Below are positions 9,346-16,758 of a stretch of DNA of 64,000 nt, piece after piece. The stretch's first letter is position 1, and each line of letters starts with the position of its first letter. Position numbers and translations under genes: made by a program. The stretch comes from CAWJKP01 sp963843465. GTDB taxonomy: Bacteria; Planctomycetota; Planctomycetia; Pirellulales; Thermoguttaceae. The notes beneath the pieces were generated by a model. That model was not told the origin of the DNA, did not search any database, and worked only from the letters and a program-made list of their open reading frames with translations. Location of the stretch: assembly GCA_963843465.1 (NCBI GenBank), contig CAWJKP010000002.1, forward strand, positions 1,178,001 through 1,242,000. Reading direction: 5' to 3'.

Positions 9346-9911
9346 CGGTTCGCGACCATGCCCTGCGGTTGAAGGTGAGGGGCCGGCGCCGCCGCGCGGA
9401 TCTTGACGGGGGCGTGGGCCGGGCTGTAGAGCGTGACCAAGGCCGCGCCGCTGATCGCCAGCGCCATGCCCAGGTAGAACGGCCAGCGGATCGCCGCCAG
9501 GCCGCCCTCGGGTGGCTCCAAGAGCAGGGCCACAACCGCGTTCACCACGGGCGCCCCGGCGAAGACGATGGTCATCACCACGCTGGGCGTCCCCTTGGCG
9601 CCAAAGGCCAAGAGCACGCAAAAGGCCCCGACCGCCCCCACGATCCCCGCCACCAGCGACCAGATCGAGCCCCCGGCCGTGAAACTCCAGGTAGACCCCT
9701 TTAACCAGAGGAAAACCAGCGGGGCCAGCACGGCCGTGAGGAAGTAAGCGATGCCCACGAACAGGAACGCTTTGTAGCGCCCCATCAGCGGGTCCTTCAT
9801 CAACAACTGGCCGTTCTTGAGAAAGATCCCGTAAACGCCCCAAGCGGCCACGGTCAAAAGGGCGTACGTCAGCCAGGCCAGGCCGCCTTGGCCAGGGTGG
9901 GTCGATGGCAT
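9342..9911 (-). CDS. EamA/DMT-family transporter, half-size
   Basis: This 189-residue inner-membrane protein has about five hydrophobic helices, beginning WLTYALLTVAAWGVYGIFLK. It resembles one half of a drug/metabolite transporter (EamA family), which would work as a dimer to export a metabolite. Its stop codon overlaps the likely start of the CoA-ligase-like gene (ATGA at 9342-9345), so the two are co-translated. By inference it exports the product or an intermediate of the aromatic cluster. The C-terminal 25 residues after TLYSPAHAPVK are hydrophilic and not family-like. Confidence 0.75.
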   Translation of the reverse strand: MPSTHPGQGGLAWLTYALLTVAAWGVYGIFLKNGQLLMKDPLMGRYKAFLFVGIAYFLTAVLAPLVFLWLKGSTWSFTAGGSIWSLVAGIVGAVGAFCVLLAFGAKGTPSVVMTIVFAGAPVVNAVVALLLEPPEGGLAAIRWPFYLGMALAISGAALVTLYSPAHAPVKIRAAAPAPHLQPQGMVANR

Positions 9912-9946
9912 GGTTTCAAGTCTCCTTGTTTACGAATCGCGGCATA

Positions 9947-10006
9947 CTAGCCCGAAGCGCAAGCGAGGGAGGCACAACGTTTTCCCTCGCTTGCGCTTCG
10001 GGCTAG
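9947..10006. repeat. 60-bp inverted repeat (family D, copy 1)
   Basis: Arms ctagcccgaagcgcaagcga and tcgcttgcgcttcgggctag pair perfectly. It sits just upstream of the EamA gene. A second copy is at 55563-55620. Confidence 0.95.
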
Positions 10007-10060
10007 TGTTCGGTGCGTATACCGGTTTTGTTGGTCAAAAGCCATCGGTGTTTTCTCGCA

Positions 10061-10537
10061 TCACCGTGTTTTCTCGCATTGGCCGTCTCCCGGAGGGAGA
10101 GGGGACAAGAGCTCTGGGGGCGCAACCTCGATCAGCCGATCGATGGACTCGGGGATCGCAATCGGCGACATTTTGCCGTTGGCCGGATCGATCTGGACGC
10201 ACACTGCGGTGAGGGACCCGCAAGCGACCCGCTCGCGCGAATCGCAATTGAACAGGTGGAACTCGTAGGTGATCGCGCTGCGCCGCTTGTTGCGGACCAG
10301 CAGGCGGACCTCGACCTCGTCCTCGAACCGCAGCGGGGCCTCGAAGCTGCACTCGGCGCGAACCCGCGGCCAGGAGACGGTCCGCCCCGGTTCCACCTGG
10401 TGTACCAAAATGCCCAGGCTCCGCAAGAACCCGTGCTCGGCCGCCTCCATGTAGCGGAAGTAATTCGAGAAATGGACGATCCCCGCCATGTCCGTCTCGG
10501 AGAACTCGACGCGATGATAGTGACGGTGTTCGTACAC
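10061..10537 (-). CDS. 4HBT-type acyl-CoA thioesterase
   Basis: This 158-residue hot-dog-fold protein has the 4-hydroxybenzoyl-CoA thioesterase signature SETDMAGIVHFSNYFRYMEA near residues 13-32, including the catalytic aspartate of the D-x-x-G-I-V/H-x-x-Y core. It would hydrolyse an acyl- or aroyl-CoA thioester. Neighbouring adenylating enzymes and a chorismate lyase make an aromatic substrate plausible, and such thioesterases occur in aryl polyene and related clusters. The last 15 or so residues (from SPLPPGDG) come from the CTCTCCCGGAGGGAGAG repeat at 10084-10106. The start is the only ATG before the signature. Confidence 0.85.
   Translation of the reverse strand: MYEHRHYHRVEFSETDMAGIVHFSNYFRYMEAAEHGFLRSLGILVHQVEPGRTVSWPRVRAECSFEAPLRFEDEVEVRLLVRNKRRSAITYEFHLFNCDSRERVACGSLTAVCVQIDPANGKMSPIAIPESIDRLIEVAPPELLSPLPPGDGQCEKTR
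10084..10106. repeat. ctctcccggagggagag palindrome (family L)
   Basis: A short palindrome that also occurs at about 25809-25850, 38762-38789, 43447-43492 and 44018-44056, usually followed by ggttggggtgaggggaa or its complement. Here it encodes the tail of the thioesterase. Confidence 0.8.
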
Positions 10538-10540
10538 GAA

Positions 10541-10757
10541 GGGGTTGGGGTTCGGGGTTCGGGGTTCGGGGTTCGGGAGTCGGGGGTCAGGGGTTGGGGG
10601 GACGGGGATTAGAGGTTAGGGGCTGGGGGCCGGGGTCGGTCGAACGTAGCGAGCACCGGCTTTTTGGGAGGGCAGTATCATGGTAGGGTTCGCTGCGCTC
10701 GGCCAACCCTACCTTTCCGACCCCCAACCCCCGACCCCCGGCCCCCGACCCCTGACC
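10541..10757. repeat. G-rich/C-rich inverted simple array with nested palindrome
   Basis: A left array of ggggttcggggtt words (10541-10640) is answered by a C-rich array (10717-10757). Between them lies a palindrome, gtagggtt...aaccctac, at 10683-10711. The array makes up the C-terminal 50 codons of the halogenase-like gene. Confidence 0.75.
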
Positions 10758-12014
10758 GCCCTTCAGCAGCGGCCGGCCGTGGGCCAGCGCCGGGGGAATG
10801 GCCGCACGCTGCTCGACGGCGGCGAACAAGCGTTCAAAGTCCTTGTTCAGGTTGCCGATCAGGCAGTCGGTCAAATCGCCGCGGATTTCCGGGTTGGCAC
10901 GGACCAGTTTGCCGAAGCTGAAGGCCTTGTCGTAAAAGACGTAGACCAGCTTCCGCATGGACTCGATCTCGTGACACATCCGCTCGGCGTAGCCGGCGAA
11001 CCGCTCGGCGGAGACGTCGTTGTCCCGGAGGGCCTGTTGGACGTGGTCGGCCGCCAGCTCGCCGCTTCGCAGGGCCAGGTAGACGCCCGAGGAGAAGACC
11101 GGGTCGAGAAAGGCGAAGGCGTCGCCCGCCAGCACCAGCCCGTCCTCGCCGCAGTGCTGAGAGCGGTAGGAGAACTCCTTGGTGACGCGGTACTCGCCCG
11201 TCGGCGCACCCACGGCCAGGTGATCGCGGATCCAGGTGTTCTTCCGGGCTTCGCGGGCGAAGATCGCGGCCAGGTCGTTTCCCTCGTCGAAGAGGTAGTC
11301 CCGCTCGGCCACCACGCCCACGCTCACCAGGTCGTCCAACAAAGGGATGTACCAGAACCAGCCGCGATCGGGCACGTAGGCCACGGTGGTCGAGCCTTCG
11401 TCGATTCCCGGGTCGCGCAACGCGCCGCGGTAGTAGGTCCAGACGGCCACCTTGTTGAGCACCGGGTCCCATTTCCGCCAGTCGTTCTGCTTGATGCCCA
11501 GCGCCCCGCGTCCGCTGGCGTCGATGGTCATCGTGGCGCGGACCTCGTAGCGGGCGCCGCCGTTGGGCTGGGCCGCCGCGCCCGACACCCGGCCCCCCTC
11601 GCGCAACAGGCCCACCGCCTCGGTCTCCTCGCGGACCTCGACCCCTTTTTCCCGGGCGTTGTCCAGGAGCATCTGGTCGAACCGGCTCCGCAACACCTGC
11701 CAGGTGACGGCCGCCTCGTGCTGCATGTGTTTATGGAAGTAGAAGGGGGCGGAGACTCTCCCGTCCTGGCTGACGAACTGCACGGCGTACTTCCTGGGGA
11801 AGGCCGAGGCTTTCATCCGCGGAATCATGCCGATCCGCTCCAGGGGGAAGTAGCAGAACGGCAGCAGCGACTCGCCGATGTGATAGCGGGGGAACTTTTC
11901 CTTTTCCAGCAGCAGGACGCGGCGGCCGTGCTGCGCCAACACGGTCGAGGCGGTCGAGCCGGCCGGCCCGCCGCCGATCACCAGCACGTCGTAAGGCGAG
12001 GGCGCGTGAATCAT
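10587..12014 (-). CDS. Flavin-dependent halogenase-like oxidoreductase
   Basis: This FAD enzyme has a Rossmann motif, VIGGGPAGS, at residues 12-20, the GESLLP motif at 48, and GWFWYIP at 218-224, which matches the GWxWxIP signature of flavin-dependent halogenases. K75 in PRKYAVQF aligns with the catalytic lysine of tryptophan-type halogenases, and GDAFAFLDPVFSSGVYLA is the second FAD-binding motif. Halogenation of an aromatic ring is therefore plausible; epoxidation or ring hydroxylation by a relative cannot be excluded. The start at MIHAPSPYDV is preferred; the longer version begins in a palindrome. About 50 C-terminal residues come from simple repeats. It sits next to a chorismate lyase and a thioesterase, a combination seen in aromatic natural-product clusters. 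Confidence 0.78.
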   Translation of the reverse strand: MIHAPSPYDVLVIGGGPAGSTASTVLAQHGRRVLLLEKEKFPRYHIGESLLPFCYFPLERIGMIPRMKASAFPRKYAVQFVSQDGRVSAPFYFHKHMQHEAAVTWQVLRSRFDQMLLDNAREKGVEVREETEAVGLLREGGRVSGAAAQPNGGARYEVRATMTIDASGRGALGIKQNDWRKWDPVLNKVAVWTYYRGALRDPGIDEGSTTVAYVPDRGWFWYIPLLDDLVSVGVVAERDYLFDEGNDLAAIFAREARKNTWIRDHLAVGAPTGEYRVTKEFSYRSQHCGEDGLVLAGDAFAFLDPVFSSGVYLALRSGELAADHVQQALRDNDVSAERFAGYAERMCHEIESMRKLVYVFYDKAFSFGKLVRANPEIRGDLTDCLIGNLNKDFERLFAAVEQRAAIPPALAHGRPLLKGGQGSGAGGRGLGVGKVGLAERSEPYHDTALPKSRCSLRSTDPGPQPLTSNPRPPNP

Positions 12015-12069
12015 GGTTTTGCTCGGGGTTCGGCTCAGGGTCGGCCAAAAAGTGAATTGGGGGAATTCC

Positions 12070-12126
12070 GTAGGACGGATTGCTAATCCGTCCGCGATTT
12101 CCGGACGGATTAGCAATCCGTCCTAC
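12070..12126. repeat. 57-bp inverted repeat (family E, copy 1)
   Basis: Arms gtaggacggattgctaatcc and ggattagcaatccgtcctac pair exactly. It is preceded by ggaattcc. A degraded copy with the same ggaattcc flank is at 63262-63308. Confidence 0.95.
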
Positions 12127-12141
12127 AAGCAAATTCTGAAA

Positions 12142-12765
12142 TTATCCTTCCGCCGGTCCTAACTGGTTGTTCTTTCGCTCCTTGGCCGGCGTGGCCGCCG
12201 GGGCTAACGTCGCGGCCGGCGGCAGGATCTCGATGACTTCGGCCATCGTTTGCCCGTCGGCGTCGGAGAGGCAATTGCAGCGGCCGTAAAGCCACTTCGG
12301 CCCATCCATCTGCAGGGATTCGTCGATCAGGGCGTTGGAAAAAATCTTGAAATAGGCGCCCGGGCAGCAGCGGAAGGTGATGCCGTGGGCCGTGAGGATT
12401 CCTCCCAGCGGTCCCCGGGCCTGGAGCACTTCGGTCTGCGCAGCTTCTTCCAACAGCGGCAGGCTGACGCGCATCGCCCCATATTCCGCCGGCCGCCGGC
12501 TGTGGGCCGTCTCCAGGACGATGTGCCGGCGGTAATGGTCGCGGCTCAGCTTGCAGTCCAGCACCCGCAGCTCGATCGGCTCGCCGTGGAAACGGGCCAG
12601 GGTCGAGGTCATGTCGTGATCGTGTACCAACAGCGACCGCTGCGGCTGGGGAATCGCCTCGGGCACGACCATCATGGCGTCGATCGCCAGCGGCGCCGCC
12701 ATCTCGCTGTAGAACTCCGCCAGGAGGTCGAGGAACTTCGGGCAGGTGAGTACGGGAACGTACAT
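12142..12765 (-). CDS. Chorismate pyruvate-lyase, DUF98 / Rv2949c type
   Basis: This is predicted to cut chorismate into 4-hydroxybenzoate and pyruvate. The 207-residue protein has the DUF98 pattern: SLLVHDHDMTSTLARFHG, then LSRDHYRRHIVLE, RRPAEYGAMRVSL and ARGPLGGILTAHGI. This is the arrangement known from the mycobacterial enzyme that supplies hydroxybenzoate for phenolic glycolipids. The start at MYVPVLTCPK has GAAGGAAAG upstream; longer versions would overlap the radical SAM gene. It lies between the radical SAM and halogenase-like genes on the same strand, so hydroxybenzoate is the likely first committed intermediate of this cluster. A C-terminal stretch (TLAPAATPAKE) is partly repeat-derived. 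Confidence 0.78.
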   Translation of the reverse strand: MYVPVLTCPKFLDLLAEFYSEMAAPLAIDAMMVVPEAIPQPQRSLLVHDHDMTSTLARFHGEPIELRVLDCKLSRDHYRRHIVLETAHSRRPAEYGAMRVSLPLLEEAAQTEVLQARGPLGGILTAHGITFRCCPGAYFKIFSNALIDESLQMDGPKWLYGRCNCLSDADGQTMAEVIEILPPAATLAPAATPAKERKNNQLGPAEG

Positions 12766-12835
12766 GGCCGTGCTTTCCTTCGATTCGTGCGTGCTGCCGC
12801 CACCGCCGGACAGGCCGGCATTGGCGCCCGGCGCT

Positions 12836-14191
12836 TCAGGTATAGCGTGCATGTTGGTGGTGTGGAAGGAAAAACTCCTGCAAAAGCTCGTCGACCCGCA
12901 GCAGTCCCGGCCGGGCGACAAGCACCCCGTCGGCGTCGATGGAGACATAGCCGGACTGGCGGAGCCGGTCCAGGGCCGGTGCGAAGCGGCTGAGGATGTC
13001 GGTGGCGAATTTTTCGCGGAAGTAGGCCCGATCGAGGCGCCCGCGCTTCATTTGCAGGATCACCTCGCGGACCAGCTTCTCTTCCTCGGTCATGCACAGG
13101 GCTCGTTGGATGGGCAGCTCTTGCCGCTTGAGGCGATCGAAATAGGGCTGGATGTCCTTTTCGTTCTGGTAGTGCGTGCCGTGGAGATGGCCGAAGGAAG
13201 AGACGCCCAGGGCCACCATGTCGGCGCCTTGCCAGAGGTAATCGCGGTAGAGGAAGCGGAAGGTCTGCGGGTTGCGGACGGCCGTGTAGGCGCTGGTCAC
13301 CGTGTAGCCCGCCCCTTCCAACGCGGTGAACGCGTAATCGACCCAGGCCCGCTTGGTGGGCCAGTCGGCCACCGGGGCCACGATCTGGCCCTGCTCGTGC
13401 ATCTGCTGGTAGATCGTAGTGTTGAAGGGGATCTCCATCTGGTAGACCGTCACGCAGTCCGCCGCCAGCGCGATCGCCTTGCGCACGCACTCTCTCCAAT
13501 TGGCCTCCGTTTCGTTGAGCATCCCGGCGATCAGGTCGATGTTGATCTGCTTGAAGCCGATCGATCGGGCGAACTGGTAGGCGCGGTGGATCTCCTTGGA
13601 AAGGTGCGCCCGGCCGTTGCTGCGGAGGATCTCGTCGTCGAAGTTCTCGATCCCCAGGCTCAGCCGCGTCACGCCCAGGTTGTGAAGCGTGCTGAGCTTC
13701 TCGTCGTTGAGCGTTCCCGGCTCGCACTCGAAAGTCACCTCTTCCACGTCGTCCCAAGGCAGCAGGCGCTTCATGCCGTGGAAGAGATGTTCGAGCTCGT
13801 CCGGAGAAAGGAACGAAGGCGTGCCGCCGCCGAAGTAGACGTAGCGGGGCCGGCGGCCGGCAATCAAGGGGCTTCGGGCGTAGATCTCCAACTCGTCCAG
13901 CAGGGCCTCGACGTAGGCCCGCACGCGCTGGTTCTTCGCGTCCCGGCCCGTGTAGACCTTGAAGTAACAGAAGTGGCACCGCTTGCGGCAGAAAGGCAAA
14001 TGCAGGTAGACCCCCAGCGGCGTGCCCGGGCTCGGCGGCTGCGCCAGCGCGGTCAAGGCTTCATCCTTCCGCTCCGGGCGCCAGAAGGAAAAGGGCGGAT
14101 AGTTGGCGACGAAGTAGTTGCCGGCCGTGGTCTTGGCGTCAGGCGTCGCCGTGGTTGCGGTCGTGGACAGGGTTTCCGCCGGGATGGTCAT
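12836..14191 (-). CDS. HemN-like radical SAM enzyme
   Basis: This 451-residue radical SAM protein has the cluster-binding motif CRKRCHFC (CX3CX2C) near residue 68, preceded by GVYLHLPF. It also has YFGGGTPSFLSPDEL and a HemN-type C-terminal region. Such coproporphyrinogen-oxidase-like proteins carry out varied radical reactions, including methyl transfer and cyclopropanation, and many are not haem enzymes. The setting, three bases after an alcohol dehydrogenase and before a chorismate lyase, favours tailoring of the cluster's product over haem synthesis. The start ATG has GGGGAGA eight bases upstream. Confidence 0.82.
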   Translation of the reverse strand: MTIPAETLSTTATTATPDAKTTAGNYFVANYPPFSFWRPERKDEALTALAQPPSPGTPLGVYLHLPFCRKRCHFCYFKVYTGRDAKNQRVRAYVEALLDELEIYARSPLIAGRRPRYVYFGGGTPSFLSPDELEHLFHGMKRLLPWDDVEEVTFECEPGTLNDEKLSTLHNLGVTRLSLGIENFDDEILRSNGRAHLSKEIHRAYQFARSIGFKQINIDLIAGMLNETEANWRECVRKAIALAADCVTVYQMEIPFNTTIYQQMHEQGQIVAPVADWPTKRAWVDYAFTALEGAGYTVTSAYTAVRNPQTFRFLYRDYLWQGADMVALGVSSFGHLHGTHYQNEKDIQPYFDRLKRQELPIQRALCMTEEEKLVREVILQMKRGRLDRAYFREKFATDILSRFAPALDRLRQSGYVSIDADGVLVARPGLLRVDELLQEFFLPHHQHARYT

Positions 14192-14194
14192 GGC

Positions 14195-15391
14195 TTACGT
14201 CTCCCCAGAGTCGCCGCCCCCGAGCACGGACCGGTAGAGGTCGACGAAGTCGGCGGCTGTCACGGAACGAGGATTGAAACCGGCCGTCCACTGCCGGGCG
14301 GCGTCGTCGGCCAAGGGCTCCAGGTCCGCCGCCTGGACACTTACGGCGGCCAGCGAGCCGGGCAGGCCCGACCGGCGGCGGAAGCGCGTCAAGAAGTCGG
14401 CCAGTGCCGCCGCCCCGGACGAGCCGTTCTGCCCGGCTCCCACCAATCCCGCCTGGAGGGCCAACTGCTGATAGATCTCGCGGGCCTCCGTGTCCTGGGC
14501 GTTGAACCGCACCACCGCCGGCAACATCAGACCGATCGCCTGACCGTGTACCACGCCGAAGCGGGCGCTGAGCGGGTTGGCCGCCGCATGGGCCGCCCCC
14601 AACATGCTATTCTCGATCGCCAGGCCCCCCAGGGCGGCGCCCAGCAGAACGTCGCCTCGGGCCGAAACGTCCTTGGGGTCCTCGAACACCCGGCGCAGCC
14701 CTCGGGCGCAGAGCCGAAAAGCCTCGCGGGAAAACATCTGCGACATCGGACTCCGCCGCTTCGTGACGGCCGACTCCACCGCGTGGCTCAGGGCGTCCAT
14801 CCCCGTGCTCGCGGCGACGGCGGGAGGTTGGCTGAGCGTCAGCTCCGGGTCCAGCAGGGCCACCTTGGCCGCGGCCTTCACGTCGCCGCAGGCCATCTTC
14901 ACGTGCGTCTCGGGCTGGGCGATCAGGGCGAACGACTGGCACTCGCTGCCCGTGCCCGTCGTGGTCGGCACGGCGATCAAGGGGAGCATCGGTCGCGAGG
15001 CCTTGCCCAGGCCCCAGTAGTCCTCCATCCGGCTGCCGTTGGACAAAAGGAAGTTGCAACCCTTGGCCGTGTCGATGCTGCTGCCGCCGCCCAGGCCGAC
15101 GAGGAAATCGATGCTTTCTTGCCGGGCCAGCGAGAGACAGTCCTCGACGGTGCGCGTGGTGGGGTTTTCCACGACCCGGTCGAAGACCACGTGCCAGACC
15201 CCGGCCGCCCGCAGCGATTCCTCCGCGCTGGCAAGATGCCCGGCCCGGACGATTCCCGGGTCGGTGGCCACCAGCACTCGCGTCGCGCCGTACTGGCGGG
15301 CCAGCTCTCCCAAGCGGCCGATGGTTCCCGGGCCAAACACGATCCGTGTTCGCGGGGCAAAATCGAACTCCGACGTGCTCGGGTAACCCAC
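14195..15391 (-). CDS. Iron-containing alcohol dehydrogenase
   Basis: This 398-residue group III alcohol dehydrogenase has the NAD-binding segment GLGGGSSIDTAKG around residue 98. The metal-site region follows, with GMDALSHAVES near 200 and the histidines of LGAAHAAANPL and FGVVHGQAIGL further on. It would interconvert an alcohol and an aldehyde or ketone. It opens the minus-strand aromatic cluster, starting from a GTG with only a weak upstream GAG. The end is three bases from the radical SAM start, so the two are co-transcribed. It may act with the aldehyde-dehydrogenase-like reductase at the other end of the cluster. Confidence 0.88.
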   Translation of the reverse strand: MGYPSTSEFDFAPRTRIVFGPGTIGRLGELARQYGATRVLVATDPGIVRAGHLASAEESLRAAGVWHVVFDRVVENPTTRTVEDCLSLARQESIDFLVGLGGGSSIDTAKGCNFLLSNGSRMEDYWGLGKASRPMLPLIAVPTTTGTGSECQSFALIAQPETHVKMACGDVKAAAKVALLDPELTLSQPPAVAASTGMDALSHAVESAVTKRRSPMSQMFSREAFRLCARGLRRVFEDPKDVSARGDVLLGAALGGLAIENSMLGAAHAAANPLSARFGVVHGQAIGLMLPAVVRFNAQDTEAREIYQQLALQAGLVGAGQNGSSGAAALADFLTRFRRRSGLPGSLAAVSVQAADLEPLADDAARQWTAGFNPRSVTAADFVDLYRSVLGGGDSGET

Positions 15392-15629
15392 GGGTGAAGG
15401 CTCTCAGAACATGCTCGGGCAAAGGCAGGTTGTGCGCCCGAACCGCCCCAAGCGGCCGCATCGCGCGCAGTTGCTACGGCGTGGTTTATCATGGACCTCC
15501 GGAGTCAGTGTATTCGCCCCGGTGGTGATGAATCATTGGAGGGAGACCTATGCGGGTCAAGAGCGTGGAAAACCCGGTCTTGGGGTTCAGGAGTTCCCTT
15601 AGGGCCGGCGAATCAATATCTGTCGCATC

Positions 15630-15680
15630 GTCGCCTTTCGCTCCGCGAAAGCTGCGTTCTTTCGCGGAGCGAAAGGCGAC
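15630..15680. repeat. 51-bp inverted repeat (family G, copy 1)
   Basis: Arms gtcgcctttcgctccgcgaa and ttcgcggagcgaaaggcgac pair exactly. It lies in the 820-base gap between the divergent aromatic cluster and pupylation operon. The other copy is at 32953-33004. Confidence 0.95.
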
Positions 15681-15904
15681 ACTTGTTTCCTTGCCGCTCC
15701 TTAGCTGCGCTAACAGCCCGGAGGTATGCCTATGCCTCCGCACAGGCTAACTCCAGAGAGTGCGATGATACCACGCTTGGGCCTTTCTTGCAAAACGTTT
15801 CGGCAAAGGTTGTCGTCGCCTGGGCAGAAAGAGGCATTTCCGATTCAGCGATTGTTTTTTTGCCCTACAAGAATGTCCAGTTCGCCGGCGACGCCCGCAA
15901 GGAT

Positions 15905-15936
15905 CGGAAAAACCGCGTAGCAGCCGGGTTTTTCCG
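15905..15936. terminator. Hairpin with A/T arms
   Basis: Ten-base arms, cggaaaaacc and ggtttttccg, surround a 12-base loop. There is no run of T after it, so a role as terminator is only a guess. Confidence 0.3.
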
Positions 15937-16211
15937 TTTGGGGAAGGGACTAGTGCGCCGTCGGCCCCACTCGACGGGAGACGCCCGCGGGGGCGGCGCG
16001 CCTAATATGAAGAAGGAGCGAATCCTTCCCGGCGGTATGCGAAGTGCTCATAGGGATTGCGGCCAGGGGAAATCTCTTCGGAGGCTTCCGAGGAATGTTC
16101 TGCGAACCGGGAGATAGTTGTGGTTGTCTGGTTGCGCGAGTAGCTACGTCTGGTTATGGACCCGTTAAGACTCGCTGTTATGATGCACTGGTCGTTTCGA
16201 GGAGGCGAGCG

Positions 16212-16751
16212 ATGGCCATGATCTGGCAGGAAAGTGCTGCGAATACATGGGAGGCGACGCCGCTCAAGGGCCGGCAGTTCTGCCTGGGACCGGGCGGATT
16301 GGCCGATCTCTCGTCCGCCGCCAGGAATCGCCCACAGTTGGCCGCCGTGCAACTCCTCCGTGGCACAACGGGTGGCCAGCCTTGGATTCTCTTGGCGGCC
16401 GGGGGCTCGGGCGTTCGCGTGAACGGTCGGAGTCTGGAGCTTGGCATTCGGGTGCTGCGGAGCCGGGACGAGATCTTCCTGATCCGCCCGCGTCGCCGTT
16501 TCTTCTTCTCCACCGAAGGGCTCCCTCGCGTCGAGCGATTCCCTCACGACCTTCGCGCGGCAAGCTGCTCCCGCTGCCACCATTTAATCCATCCGGGCTC
16601 GCTGGCGGTCCGCTGCCCCAACGAAGAGTGCGGCGTTTGGCACCACCAGTCGGCCGATTGCCCCTGCTGGACGGAAGCAGAGCAATGCGCGATCTGCGAG
16701 ACTTCGACAGAGTTGCGAGCCGGCTTCCGTTGGAGCCCCCAAGATTTATGA
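16212..16751 (+). CDS. FHA-like plus RING-like zinc-binding protein at head of pupylation operon
   Basis: This 179-residue soluble protein has two parts. Residues about 1-115 look like a divergent FHA or related beta domain (VRVNGRSLELGIRVLRSRDE). Residues about 120-165 form a cysteine/histidine cluster, CSRCHH, CPNEECGVWHH, CPCW and CAIC, with the spacing of a two-zinc RING-like treble clef. Prokaryotic RING-like domains are known from comparative genomics and some occur beside ubiquitin-like systems. Here it is the first gene of an operon with a Pup-like protein, its ligase, a Dop-like enzyme and an Mpa-type ATPase, so a role in target recognition is attractive but unproven. The start at 16212 is set by GAGGAGG upstream. 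Confidence 0.65.
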   Translation: MAMIWQESAANTWEATPLKGRQFCLGPGGLADLSSAARNRPQLAAVQLLRGTTGGQPWILLAAGGSGVRVNGRSLELGIRVLRSRDEIFLIRPRRRFFFSTEGLPRVERFPHDLRAASCSRCHHLIHPGSLAVRCPNEECGVWHHQSADCPCWTEAEQCAICETSTELRAGFRWSPQDL

Positions 16752-16758
16752 ACCAGCT

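Larger units (their letters stand above)
15392..16211. other. 820-bp divergent intergenic region
   Basis: No convincing gene is present. The region holds the family G palindrome and a second hairpin (cggaaaaacc / ggtttttccg) at 15905-15936 that could be an attenuator or terminator. A TATGAT hexamer at 16179-16184 has no clear partner. It must contain the promoters for the Fe-alcohol dehydrogenase (leftward) and the pupylation operon (rightward). Confidence 0.5.

Noticed and set aside
12746..15397. An 883-codon open frame on the plus strand
   Set aside because: It lies opposite the radical SAM and alcohol dehydrogenase genes, which both have clear motifs on the minus strand.
15491..16117. A 208-codon open frame across the divergent intergenic region
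   Set aside because: It runs through the family G palindrome and shows no domain or codon pattern of a real gene.
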